From positions 16,547,921 to 16,611,920 of the forward strand of contig CM055092.1 in the NCBI GenBank assembly GCA_029204225.1: 64,000 bases of DNA, given 5' to 3'. Every line of letters starts with the position of its first letter. Within the stretch, counting starts at the first letter, position 1. The notes beneath the pieces were generated by a model. The model was not told the DNA's origin. It saw only the letters and a program-made list of their open reading frames with translations, and ran no database searches. The translations under genes were made by a program, and so were the position numbers. This DNA comes from Diphasiastrum complanatum (taxonomy: Eukaryota > Streptophyta > Lycopodiopsida > Lycopodiales > Lycopodiaceae). Below are positions 45,481 through 56,942 of the stretch, piece after piece.

Positions 45481-47278
45481 CGAATCCTATAGTTGGATAT
45501 CCAGTTAATCTTTTTGATTTTCTGATGTTAACACATCTAGAAACAAAGAACTTTCTTGGGGGGAAAACTGATGGTAGAGATTATGAGATATAGATCCGGA
45601 TCCCTAATGGTATCTCATAATTTACAAATCTGAGACCCTTAAAGCTATTTCTCACCTTATAAAAAACCCTTACTTATTTTGAATCTCTCGAATTCTAGAC
45701 ATCAGATTAAATTCATATGAACCTTCCAGCGTGAAAGTTATTTATTTTCTGAAGGACTGTCATCATCATATGAATTACTAATGTGGTTAAGGCTTGGAAT
45801 TTGAGATGTTCCAAGATTGTTGTATTTCAATTCTTAAAAACATGATTATCTCTTATGCATAGGTAGATCTCAGATGGATGATGGTTACTATCACTCGCGT
45901 TGAAAATGTTTGGAAGGAAAGTCCTGAGTATAATAGAGTGAATCCATTTTGGAAGAGACTTTTTATTGACTTTTCAGATATTTTCATGTATCATTTCTCC
46001 AGCTAACTTTTGTAAGAAATTAGATAATTTCTTCAAAAGGAGGGGTAAGATTCCATTAGAGAAACTATTAGTTGCACAATTTTTGGATAAGAGAAGTTCT
46101 CTAGGGATTGTATAAAACAATCTGGAACTAGAGGTGGTTTGAAATTGGAAATAATTATAAGTAGTACTGAGTAGATCAAATGTGACTAATCCTAGTTTGT
46201 GCGGGATAGAAGTTAGTTTGATCATAACATATGTGTATGTACTGGGTCATAGTGAGATTGTTCTCATTTGTGCATGATTAATCTTGTATGGATCTATTAC
46301 GTATTCCTGGTTACTAGGTTATTTGGTGCACATAACCTAGTTGGTAAACATGGACATATGATCAAGTATTGTGATGGACAATTACTTGCAAAGTTAACAG
46401 ATCTTGTTATGGAAGATTTACTTGTTAACTTAAAAATGATTTGGATAAGGATATAAATGGTCTTGTTGTACTGCTACAGTTAAGATCTACACATGGAAAT
46501 TTGAGATTTCTGAATCATTGGTAATTAACTTGAGTAGTTGGTTTACTCTTGTGGAAGTCAATTGGTAAACCAGACAGTGTGAAGAGAATTCACCAAAAAC
46601 TGTTTGTTTTGTGTTTCATTGCACATGATTTACGAATCATTTGGATTTATCAGTTAAAAAAAATGTGTGCATAGGATATACAAAATTCTTGGGAGAGTAT
46701 TTCTCAGCTGAGAATAGACTCAGTTCATTATTGATTGTATCCTAGAGCGTTCAATTGGATACCAAATCATGATGATTCCAAGAATGGCAACTAAATATTT
46801 GAAATTCAGCAATTTTTTGGTTGGATACATATTTCAATATTTTCTTAATGATTGAGTATGGTTTTGGATTCCAATAAATTATGATTGACGAATCGTAAGA
46901 ATCTAACTATTTGTGATTGAGAATCACAGACAAATACTTAATTATTATTAGTGAATAATTTCTGATCCATAGAATGAGTAGGGATTACTCTAGTGTTTTA
47001 TTGAGACCTAAGAATCTCACAAGCATTTTTCGTAAAGTAAATTATTTTTTCTTATGAAGAATTTTGCTTACATTAGTAGATGGTATTCTACTCCAGATTG
47101 TAATATATATATGTGCTTGTGTATGAGGTTCAGTCTAGATCTCCATATTTATAGGAGACAGTGAAATCTATTGAGATTCAAATGAATTGTTGATTTCTTG
47201 CATGAGATGCTAGAAATGGGGCTATTGACTCGTTAGAGTAACTATAGTACCCTAGATTGAGTTATAATTGCTTGAGAC
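45481..47278. other. AT-rich stretch, nothing recognised
   Basis: Probably decayed retroelement body continuing from 45480, but no further domain is readable. Confidence 0.3.
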
Positions 47279-47345
47279 AGTTAGAAATCAGCTTGTGATC
47301 TGATTCATTAGTATAAGCTCTAAATGTGATGATGTAATTAGTGTA
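47279..47345 (+). mobile_element. Truncated LTR end, same family as 20843-21271
   Basis: agttagaaatcagcttgtga and the following ~47 bases are the reverse complement of about 21205-21272, almost without change. Sequence homology ends just before an integrase fragment, so only one LTR end is kept. Confidence 0.75.
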
Positions 47346-47360
47346 CAGTTCAAAGTCCTA

Positions 47361-47640
47361 AGATCTTATAGTGGAGGTGAGTACAAGTCTACTGAATTTA
47401 ATGATCTTTGTAATCAATGTGGGATCAAAAGACAATGTACACAAGCTCATACTCCTGAACTGAATGGTGTAGTTGAGCTCAAGAATCATACGATTGTGGA
47501 AAGTGCCAAATCTATGCTTGTTGAGATGAAACTACCAAAATATTTTTGGTCAGAAGCATGCAGTACCACAGTCTATCTTCAAAATAGAAGTCCTACCATT
47601 GACCAAAGGTAACACCTAAGGAGACTTAGAATTTGCTTCG
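47361..47640 (+). pseudogene. Ty1/copia integrase fragment (+ strand)
   Basis: Open for about 85 codons: GGEYKSTEFNDLCNQCGIKR, QAHTPELNGVVELKNHTIVE, SAKSMLVEMKLPKYFWSEA and YLQNRSPT. This is the second half of the copia integrase core. The E of the usual AERKN motif is present in VELKN form. It is inverted relative to the copia pol that starts 300 bp further on. Confidence 0.85.
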
Positions 47641-47895
47641 AATAGGAACACAACTACACAGTAACACAGACAGAAAACACTCTCCACCCCAAGCTCACGT
47701 AGCAGCTATATTTCTCAAAATGAAATTACATTGTACATATAGTTGTTCGCTCAGGCAACCCAGGCATGACCCAGGTTGCCGTTGGCGGGACACGTGTCCC
47801 GTCGACTTGCCTTGTGGTGAGGCCAACTGATCCTTATAGGACCCACAATATAGTAGCACAATGATTCTACTTTAATTCTATATCTCTCCCTTAAA
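47641..47895 (-). mobile_element. 3' LTR start and polypurine tract of the older copia element
   Basis: The minus strand reads ctttaagggagagatatag (PPT-like, at about 47876-47895), about 40 bases after the end of the pol ORF (47938). Non-coding U3-like sequence follows down to about 47641. No terminal repeat partner was found. Confidence 0.45.
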
Positions 47896-47937
47896 GTAGA
47901 GTCTACTTTTTATACAATCATATATATAGCTTTAAAG

Positions 47938-49739
47938 TCAACAAACTTTAAGTACATAAAGCTTTGATCTAAACTTATCAAACTTTTCTCCAACAAGTGG
48001 CTTAGTGAAAATATCAGCTAGTTGTTCTTCTGTACTACAATGAACAACATGAATTTCACGACTCAGCAGCCTCTCACATATAAGAAGTGATACTGAATCT
48101 CAATGTGTTTGGTTCTTGCATGGAACACTGGATTCTTTGCTAGCTGAATGCCACTCTGTCTGTTGCTATGTAAAGTTGTGAGATTTTTCTGCTTCATGCC
48201 AACTTCTTCCAAGATTTGTCTCAACCATATAGCTTCCTGTGCTACATTACACATTGCCTTATACTCTGCTTCTGTGGTGGATAGAGCAATTATACTTTGC
48301 TTCTTACTAGACCAGGAAAAGCAACTACCACAAAGCTGAAATACATACCCTTTGGTGGATCTACGATCATCATAGTCACCTCCCCAATCCGCATCCACAT
48401 AGCCACACAACTCAGGTAAACCCTCATGCTTCCTGTAAATCAAGCCATAATCTAAAGTGCCTTTCACATAACGCAAAATGCATTTAGCTGCCTTCCAATG
48501 CGTTTCCATAGGTGCTGTCATAAACTGACTTACAATGCCAACAACATAGCATATATCTGGTCTAGTCGTGGTAAGGTAAATCAAGCTCCCTACTAACTGC
48601 CTATACAGCGTAGCATCAAATGACTGTGACTACTCAAGCTTAGAAAGCTTTTTACCTGGTTCAATAGGAGTATTCACTGGTTTGCAATCCTACAACCTAA
48701 ACCTATGCATCAACTCTTTGACATACTTCACCTATGTTAAACCCACTTTGTGTCCTTTTTGCCACACCTCTACTCCAAGGCAATAATGCATTAGGCTGAG
48801 ATCTGTCATCTCGAATTGTTCCATGAGGTCTTTCTTGATCATGTCTATAATCTCTTGATTATTTTCCGTAATAATCAAGTCATCAACATAAAGAGCAATC
48901 AAAGCAACCATACCATCAAAGCATAAGACATATAGATTTGGATCAGAATGTGTTCTCACCATCCCCTTTGAATGAAAGTAGGCATCAATCCTGCTATACC
49001 ATGCATGTGGTGCCTGTTTAAGACCATAAAGTGCTTTCTTCAAGTGACATACTTTATTTTCCTATCCCTTCGTTACAAAGCCTTCAGGTTGATTCATGAA
49101 CACCTCTTCTTCTAACTCACCATTTAGAAAAGCATATTTCACGTCCATCTGATGCAAAGGCCAACCAGAATGTGAAGCTAAAGCAACAAGTAGACGTAGA
49201 GTATTCCGCTTACATACTAGCGCAAAGGCCTCCTCATAGTCGATGCCTTTACTTTGTGCATACCCTTTGATCACCAATATTGCCTTGTGCTTTGCTATAC
49301 TTCCATCTGCATGGTACTTAGTCCTGTATACCCATTTTCAACCAATGGGTTTCTTGCCAACTGGTGGTTCTACTAAGTTTCATGTGCTATGCTTAGAAAT
49401 TGACTCCATCTCCTCTCCCATGGCCTTGACCCAAATGTCATCATCCTTCGCTTCACCATAAGTCGAAGGTCCTTTGTTTTGAATACTACTAGATAAGAGA
49501 GCATAATTTGCTTCATACCTTTTAGGTTGTGTCTTCTCTTGTTGATCTTCGTAGCTCTCCCTGGCTAGATGATCCTGGAAAGTCATCCACGTCGCGACTC
49601 TCCAACAATCTCTCAAACCACTTAGGGAGCTTCTTGTCAGGTGATCGGCTTCCTGATAAAATGTATCTCATGGTACACCCTTCTTGCACCAAAAGGTTTG
49701 TCTCTACCTCTCCAACCTGTCTCTTGAGATTGAGTAGTA
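47938..49739 (-). pseudogene. Older Ty1/copia element: RT and RNase H, 3' part of pol
   Basis: Minus strand, high to low coordinate. 49616-49380 is the pre-RT linker. 49277-49062 is the RT start (VIKGYAQSKGIDYEEAFA, HQMDVKYAFLNGELEEEVF). 49043-48732 has YGLKQAPHAWYSRIDAY and the catalytic YVDD. 48584-48063 is RNase H (YVDADWGGDYDDRRSTKGY, LSTTEAEYKAM, FHARTKHIEIQYHF). 48060-47938 is the C-terminal TKPLVGEKFDKFRSKL. Frameshifts and stops separate the blocks. The QMDV and YVDD catalytic aspartates are intact. The younger copia element is inserted at 49744, and the rest of this pol continues at 55987. Confidence 0.9.
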
Positions 49740-49744
49740 GTATC
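49740..49744. repeat. Target-site duplication GTATC (left)
   Basis: Identical to 55982-55986. It flanks the complete copia element exactly. Confidence 0.93.
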
Positions 49745-50481
49745 TGTTGAATTTCACACGTGTGGACTGTCCACTACATGTACTTGTGATCTCCTAAGGT
49801 GTGTAGATGCACCAAGATCAAGACTAGATTGAGATTCAAGATCAATCTTGAATCCTATGGCAAAAACACACTACTACATGCAGTCAATCACTTCCAACTC
49901 TCACTCACACGTGTGGGAAGTATTCAAAAAATAATCTAAGTAAAAACAAGCTTCTCTCCTCGGGTAGAGAGAGAAAATGCATCAAGAGCTCTCGGGTAGA
50001 GAGAGAAAGCTAGAAATCCAATAACTCACAAAATCCATGAAATCACCAAATCAATTGACTTCAAAATGAGGAGTACAATGATACTAGTAGATCCACGAGC
50101 TACCACTATGCTTAACTATGATTGGACCATATTTTGTCACCTCTTGATCCTATTGGATCATTGATCTATGCACCTCTTAATTCTATTGGACTATATTCAA
50201 GCACACCTCAATTTTCTATTGGACCTCACAAGATTCCACCTCTATATCCTATTGGACCTCTTGGAATTCATCAAACAAAAACTTTACACTTGTCTACACT
50301 CTAATTAGCAAGTGTTTAGCCTCTTACTCTATTTTGGCTCAATAGTGGCATTACAAGTGGAAATGCATAATTTGCCATCTATGCCAAATTTATTCCTATC
50401 AACATCCTACACCTAGATGCTTGATGTAAAAAACATAAGACCCCTATATCTAACATAGATAATCTTTTTCAATTCTTCACA
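49745..50481 (-). repeat. 3' LTR of the young copia element
   Basis: On the minus strand it runs TGTGAAGAATTG...TTTCAACA. It contains the 33-bp CCAAT array (50121-50255). It is exactly 5500 bp offset from the 5' LTR, with no indels. Confidence 0.95.
50121..50255 (-). promoter_or_regulatory. Five inverted CCAAT boxes in a 33-bp tandem array (3' LTR)
   Basis: ATTGG (CCAAT in element orientation) starts at 50121, 50152, 50185, 50218 and 50251, a spacing of 31, 33, 33 and 33. Each unit also carries a conserved cacctc-like core. CCAAT is the NF-Y recognition element. Regular repeats in U3 of copia LTRs are known to act as transcriptional enhancers. Confidence 0.7.
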
Positions 50482-50489
50482 CTCCTCCT
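50482..50489 (-). other. Polypurine tract of the young copia element
   Basis: The minus strand reads AGGAGGAG immediately before the 3' LTR start TGTGAAG. Confidence 0.85.
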
Positions 50490-50499
50490 AAAAAATTAT

Positions 50500-53400
50500 C
50501 TATGAAGATTTGAGCATTGATCTTGATATAACTCCAAGATTAGATCTATGCTTGATGAAAGCACTTTTGCTCAAAGGCTTGGTGAGTAGATCGGTAATAC
50601 AAGAGGACGAGTTGACATGATTCAAATAGATTTCTCCTCCAATAAGCTTTTCTCTCACAAAATGATGTGCCACTTCTATGTGCTTGCTTCTTGCATGAAA
50701 TATGGGATTATTGGCAAGAGCTTGGGCCGAGATGTTATCACACTTGATCATTGGTAGATCATCCTCCTTGATGCACTTTAGTTCCATTAATAACCTCTTG
50801 ATCCAAAGCACTTCTTTGGTAGTTGTAGTGAGTGCTTTGTACTCGGCCTCACATGAAGAGAGAGATATAGTATCTTGCTTTTTGGAAAGCCAAGATATTA
50901 GATTGCCTCCAAGAAAGATAGTGTATGCACTAATAGACTTTCGATCCATCTTGTCACTTGCAAAGTCCGAATCCGACTAGCCAATAATGGATAGATCTTC
51001 ACTTTTATAGAGTAGACCATAATCACAAGATGAAGATACATATCTTAGAATCCTCTTGGCCATCTTCCAATGATGGATCTTAGGATCTTGCATGAATTGA
51101 CTCAATTTGTGCACACAAAAACTAAGATCGGACCTAGTAATGGTAAGCCAAATCAAGGAGCCTACAAGACTCCTAAAAAGTGTGATGTCCTCAAAGGATC
51201 TTTCATCACCTTTATTAGGATCTTTTACAATTTGCTCCATTGGAGTATCTATGCTCTTAGAATTTTCCATATGGAATTTTTTCAACATAGAGTGAGCATA
51301 TCTAGATTGGCATATAAAGACATGATTTTCATAAAAATCAATTTCTAGGCCTAGGATGTAATGTATCTCTCCTAGATCTTGCATTTTAAACTCACATCCA
51401 AGTGCTAGCTTGGTTTCATCAACTAGCTTGATACAACTTCCACAAAGAATAATGTCATCAACATAAATTTGAAGAATGACAATATTGCTATCAACAAACT
51501 TTAGATACATGGAAGGATCATAGTCACTAAGAGTAAATCGTAGTGAGATAAGAAAAGAGTCAAGTCTTGAATACCATGATCTTGGTGCTTGCTTGAGTCC
51601 ATAAAGACTTTTGAAGAGCAAGCACACTTTGGACTCATCCTTGATGAATCCTTGAGGTTGTTCCATATAGATCTCCTCCTCAAGATAACCATTTAGAAAA
51701 GCATTGGATACATATAATTGGAACACCTTCCACTTGGGAAAACAAGCAAGAGAAATAAGAATTCTTATTGTCACCATCTTTGCAACGGGTGCAAAGGTCT
51801 CCTCATAATCAAGACCATGGATTTGAGCAAATCCTTTGGCACATAATCTTGCTTTATGGTTGTTGATGGTGCCATCATGATTGAACTTGATCCGAAATAC
51901 CCACTTGCAACCAATCACATGCTTGTTGGAAGGAGGATCCACAAGCTCCCAAGTATTGTTGGTGATCAATGCATCATACTCTTGCTTCATGGCATCATAC
52001 CACTCCTTGGTATTGAGTGCCTCTTGTACATTCTTTGGCTCTTCATGAGAGACATAAAAAACATAATTAGTGGAATCAAGATCCACTTGTTTGCCTTTGT
52101 CAACATATGAGAGCCTCTTAGGCTCGGATCTATCTCTCATGGATCTTCTTGGTGAAAAAATCCGAGGAGAGTCTTCTTCAAATCTCGACCCCATCACATT
52201 ATGATTGTCTTCAAAATCAATAATTGATGATGCATCCATAGATTTCTTGATCTCGGCCTCTTCAAATGATGAGTGTTGATCTTCATGAAAGACAACATCT
52301 CTACTTTCAATAACTTGAGAAGTAGAGAGTATAAAGACTCTATAGGCCTTCTTGGTGGATGAGTATCCAACCATGATCCCTTTGCATGCACTAGGATCTT
52401 CCTTCTTCCTTGTTTCCAAGGGAATATGGACAAAGCATAAGCATCCAAAAACTCTAAGGTGATCAACCTTAGGCTTCTTCAAAAATAAAATTTCATATGG
52501 TGACTTTCCTCCAAGAGCTATATGTGGGAGCCTATTGCAAAGATAATTTGCACAATTAATGGCTTCTCCCCAAAAATCTTTGGGCAAAGATGCCTCAATT
52601 CTCATAGATTTTGCACATTCACATAGAGATCTATTCTTTCTCTCGGCCACTCCATTTTGAGATGGAGAGTAGGCACAAGAAAACTCTCTTTTAATGCCTT
52701 CAAGCTCACAAAAATCTTGACATTTATTGGAGATATATTCACCACCTCCATCACTTCTAAGAGCTTTAATCTTGAATGAGAATTGCTTCTCTACATAAGC
52801 TTTGAAAATAAGGAAATGATCAAACACCATAGATTTTGAAGCAAGAAGATATATCCAAGTGAATCTTGTGTAATCATCAATGAAAGTAACAAAACAAGTG
52901 GCTCCTCCCTTGCTTGTAGTTGATGAGAAATGCACATCCGAGTGGATTAACTCCAAAGGATGCTTGCTTTTGATAGAAGATCTTGTAAATGGCTTTTTGT
53001 GAGATTTAGCAATAGCACAAGCCTCACAAGGCTTGATCTTCTTGGAGAATGACTTTGGCAAGCCAATAGCTTTGGATTCTTTGATCATAGAGAGCATGGA
53101 TTTGTAGTTGGGATGTCCCAACCTCCTATGCCATAATTCCTCCATAGAGAGCTTGTTCACAAGAGCAACATTACAAGCATTCACATACTCATTTGGATCT
53201 AGTTTATAGATGCCACCAAATCTAGATCCTAATGCAAGTATCTCATCATTCTTCTTGATAGTGCAAGTATCAACATTGAATTTTACATCAAGGACATTAT
53301 CAAGCAATTGGCCAACACTAATAAGATTCTTGGTAAGCTTAGGTACATAAAGAACTCTAGAGAGAGAAAGAACTTTAGAGGATGCAAGCTTCAAGGGAAT

Positions 53401-54543
53401 GTTCCCTATGCCTTCAATAGGACATTCAAAATCATTTGTAGAGTATATTGATTTCTTCACTCCATCATAAGGTGCAATAGAAGAGAAAGAGTCCTTGGAG
53501 CTACACATATGTGAAGAGTCTCCACTATCAATATACCATAGGCCGTCCTTCTTGAAAGGAGTAGATGAGAAACTAGAGACCATAAGAGATCCCTCTCCAT
53601 CACTTGCAATAGTGTCTTCCTTCTCATTGGTAATATTGGCTTGCTTGAGTTGATTTTTCTTTTTGAAGCAATTGGTGGCATAATGACCTTTCTTGCCACA
53701 ATAAAAGCACTTGATCTTCTTCTTCTTCTTGAGCTTGGATGATGAAGCATTAGAGGAATCATCTTCCTCCTCATCTTTGTCTTTGGATTTGACTTTGTCC
53801 TTGCTTGAGGATTGTTGATGTTGGTTCTTGCTCCTCTCTTTGTGCTTATCCTTGGCAAAGAGAGCTTTGCCATCATTATGAGTGAGAGAAAGCTTGTCCA
53901 TCCTCAAGAGCTTGTACTCTTGTCTTGATTCTTCTGAAATTAGCACACTTTGGAGAGCCTCCAAACTTGGTAGCTCCTCCTTAATGGCATAGGATTGGAC
54001 AAGGTTATCAAATTCACTTCTCAAGCCATTGAGAATGACTTGAACTAGCTCATTTTGATTGATGGAATCACCAATGCAAGCAAGCTCTCTATGAATATCT
54101 TTTACTCTCAAAACATAACTAGATGCACTCTCATCACTCTTTTGGCTACTTTGAAAGATTTGATTCCTAAGAGTGAGAAGCCTAGAGGTATTCTTAGCCT
54201 CGTAGATAGTCTTGAGACAATCCCAAGCTTCTTTGGCTGTTGTACAAGTACCTATCTCCCTCAATATCTCATTAGAGACATTCATCTTAATGTAGTGGAG
54301 AGCCATCCTAGCTCTCTTTTTGTATTTTTGAACCTCTTGAAGAACTTTTGGTTCTTCTTCAAGGCCAAGAACTATGTCCATCACGTCTTGAAGGATCAAG
54401 ATGGACTCCATCCTCATTTTCCAAATTGAATAATTTGAAGTGGTCAATCTTTCACTTGGTTCCAACAAGGATGAACCCATTGAAGACATTTGAAGTGAAG
54501 AAAACTCAAATGATGAACAATAAATGTTGTTACACACTTTCAA
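50500..54543 (-). CDS. Copia gag-pol polyprotein with one in-frame amber codon
   Basis: A single frame of about 1346 codons is interrupted only by TAG at 50977-50979, between IIG and SDSDFASDK near the start of RNase H. Domains are: gag with LTTSNYSIWKM (residues 33-43); CCHC knuckle C279-C292 (CFYCGKKGHYATNC); protease DSGDS at 339-343 (usually DSGAS); GAG-pre-integrase LWHRRLGHPN (470-479); integrase D536, D598, E634; RT about 860-1090 with YVDD at 1027-1030; RNase H after the amber codon (SSCEAEYKAL, FHARSKHIEVAHHF). In RT motif A the catalytic Asp of QLDV is Tyr944 (QLYVSNAF; codon TAT at 51712-51714). The true start may be Met19 or Met22, because the first residues look unlike gag. The polyprotein is probably inactive in reverse transcription. 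Confidence 0.95.
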
Positions 54544-55231
54544 TAGGATCCAATAATTGAGTACTATCTCCTCCTATGAAAGATCTTACAATAATTTGTG
54601 AATTGATTCTCACTAGCTACTCAAATCTCTCTAAAACAAGATCTATTTCACATCATGATGGAGTATAGGCAAAGTTAGGATCTAACACTCTTAGCACGTG
54701 TGAAATACACTAAGAAACCAAATTTGACTCAAATACAATGATATTGCATGAAACAAAATGGCTAAGATCTCAAAACAGTGCCTAGATCACATGTAGATGA
54801 GATTGGCAAGCATACAACTGTGATTTTGGATCAACCAAGCAATCTCTTGACCAAACCAAATGTGTCCACCCAGGTCTAGGTGCCCTACCTAACCCTCTTC
54901 AAAAGCTTATAACTTTTGATTGGCTCAACCAAATGGAATGAAACTGATTGCAACAGAAACTAGACAAAAATAGCCTCAAAACAAGCTATAAAGCAAGATA
55001 AATGGATCAAACATGAGAGAGAACTTCCAAACTGAAATTGGATGTTCCTCACACGTGTCTGAGCACCTGATTCCGTACAGTACCAGGTCAGACCCAATCA
55101 ATGTCCTTTTGATCTCTTTTGATCCAAGATTGAACAAGATAGCTAGGAAAATGGGCCTTGACAACTTCTAGCTCAAGTTTGATGAAAATTTTTTCACTTA
55201 GATGGATCAAAATGCATGGTAACCTTAGGTA
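54544..55231 (-). other. 5' untranslated leader of the young copia element
   Basis: Lies between the PBS and the gag start. No ORF of note. Confidence 0.8.
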
Positions 55232-55244
55232 GGCTCTGATACCA
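55232..55244 (-). other. Primer-binding site (initiator Met tRNA)
   Basis: The minus strand reads TGGTATCAGAGCC directly after the LTR end CAACA. It is a perfect match to the common plant copia PBS. Confidence 0.95.
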
Positions 55245-55981
55245 TGTTGAATTTCACACGTGTGGACTATCCACTACATGTACTTGTGATCTCCTAAGGT
55301 GTGTAGATGCACCAAGATCAAGACTAGATTGAGATTCAAGATCAATCTTGAATCCTATGGCAAAAACACACTACTACATGCATTCAATCACTTCCAACTC
55401 TCACTCACACGTGTGGGAAGTATTCAAAAAATAATCTAAGTAAAAACAAGCTGCTCTCCTCGGGTAGAGAGAGAAAATGCATCAAGAGCTCTCGGGTAGA
55501 GAGAGAAAGTTAGAAATCCAATAACTCACAAAATCCATGAAATCACCAAATCAATTGACTTCAAAATGAGGAGTACAATGATACTAGTAGATCCACGAGC
55601 TACCACTATGCTTAACTATGATTGGACCATATTTTGTCACCTCTTGATCCTATCGGATCATTGATCTATGCACCTCTTAATTCTATTGGACTACATTCAA
55701 GCACACCTCAATTTCCTATTGGACCTCACAAGGTTCCACCTCTATATCCTATTGGACCTCTTGGAATTCATCAAACAAAAACTTTACACTTGTCTACACT
55801 CTAATTAGCAAGTGTTTAACCTCTTACTCTATTTTGGCTCAATAGTGGCATTACAAGTGGAAATGCATAATTTGCCATCTATGCCAAATTTATTCCTATC
55901 AACATCCTACACCTAGATGCTTGATGTAAAAAACATAAGACCCCTATATCTAACATAGATAATCTTTTTCAATTCTTCACA
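55245..55981 (-). repeat. 5' LTR of the young copia element
   Basis: 737 bp, the pair of 49745-50481. Its CCAAT array is at 55621-55755 with the same spacing. Confidence 0.95.
55621..55755 (-). promoter_or_regulatory. Five inverted CCAAT boxes in a 33-bp tandem array (5' LTR)
   Basis: ATTGG starts at 55621, 55652, 55685, 55718 and 55751. In element orientation the array lies about 226-361 bp from the LTR start, i.e. within U3 upstream of any transcription start. All five boxes are preserved in both LTRs although other positions differ. Confidence 0.7.
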
Positions 55982-55986
55982 GTATC
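55982..55986. repeat. Target-site duplication GTATC (right)
   Basis: Second copy of the 5-bp duplication flanking the young copia element. Confidence 0.93.
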
Positions 55987-56345
55987 TTGAGATGTATCCT
56001 CATATTCATCACTTGGAAGGTCAATGAATGGGTCATCATCAAGAGGTATCCTTACTATATCATCCTTCCCACTGGATGTATCTATCTTCTCAACATCCTC
56101 ATCTTCATACATCTTGGATTCATCAAAGATAACATCACGACTTACATGGATTTTGTTTTCCACTGGATCAAAACATCTATAGCCCTTCACACGATCATCA
56201 TATCCTAGGAATATACACTTGATAGCTTTTACATCAAGTTTACGTCTCTCTTCCTTAGGAATGTGTACAAAGGCCTTACATCCAAAAATTCGCAAGTGGT
56301 TCACCTTTGGCTTATTCTTCGTGAATGATCTTGATGCTCTACGAG
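55987..56345 (-). pseudogene. Older Ty1/copia element: integrase C-terminal part
   Basis: The minus strand encodes NHLRIFGCKAFVHIPKEERR, KCIFLGYDDRVKGYRCFDP and VSRDVIFDESKMYEDED. This is the conserved segment after the copia integrase core. The frame runs into the GTATC duplication and continues in the same frame at 49744, so both pieces are one gene split by the young element. The catalytic core is missing, and homology ends near 56340 at an unrelated sequence. Confidence 0.9.
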
Positions 56346-56940
56346 GGTTTTGAAAATTCAGCTTCTAGGAACCCTCGCACACACTAAAAAATGATGATTC
56401 CTCCATCAAGAACTCTCGCAGATATTTTCATGGATGCATATGGGTCACATCTGGTGACTGTCCAAGTTTCAAGAGCTACCTCCCAGGGGATCTCTAGCAA
56501 TCATGAAAAAAGTGTTCTTTTTAGAGTGTATTTTGACGAGATCTCGAGATTTTCTGATTTTTAACTTTTGCAAACTGGTAATCAGCTTCATCCATGCTTG
56601 ATCTGAGTATTGGTAGTTCTTTGGAAGTTTTGATGGATAATTGGTAAAAGATCCATCAGTCTTTGGTGAATTTTGCCCTTTAATTTGCCATAGTTACTGA
56701 GATCGAGGTCTCTGATATGCAATTTTAGAGGACTTACTGGCATAATCTGATGATTTGTTTTTTTTTTTTTTATCTCGTCTGGATCTGGATCCTTCTTGGA
56801 TTCTGCTAGATTTTCCCGATCTTGCCAGATCTGGCCGAATCTTGATGGATCTAGCTTGATTTGGCTTGATCTTCCTAGATCTAGTGGTGATGGTTTAGCA
56901 GATTAGCTTTTCGTAACATGCCTTCACCAATCTGGATATA
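56346..56940 (-). mobile_element. 3' non-coding end of the gypsy element (probable LTR part)
   Basis: Follows the stop of the gypsy pol. It contains repeated ctagatct/gatcttg words and a T-run (56760-56770). LTR boundaries were not resolved. Confidence 0.4.
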
Positions 56941-56942
56941 TC

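Larger units (their letters stand above)
49745..55981 (-). mobile_element. Complete Ty1/copia LTR retrotransposon, 6237 bp, nested
   Basis: Two 737-bp LTRs (49745-50481 and 55245-55981) have TG/CA ends and about nine differences. The PBS is directly inside the 5' LTR and the PPT directly before the 3' LTR. The gag-pol frame is on the minus strand, in copia domain order GAG-PR-INT-RT-RH. The flanking 5-bp GTATC duplication proves a simple insertion into the pol of an older copia element of the same orientation. One amber codon plus altered catalytic residues indicate that it is now non-autonomous, but it could be mobilised in trans because its LTRs, PBS and PPT are intact. Confidence 0.96.

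Noticed and set aside
50122-50304. 60-codon frames in both LTRs with ~11-residue repeats
   Set aside because: The protein periodicity is only the 33-bp DNA repeat of the LTR. Coding on that strand is not expected.
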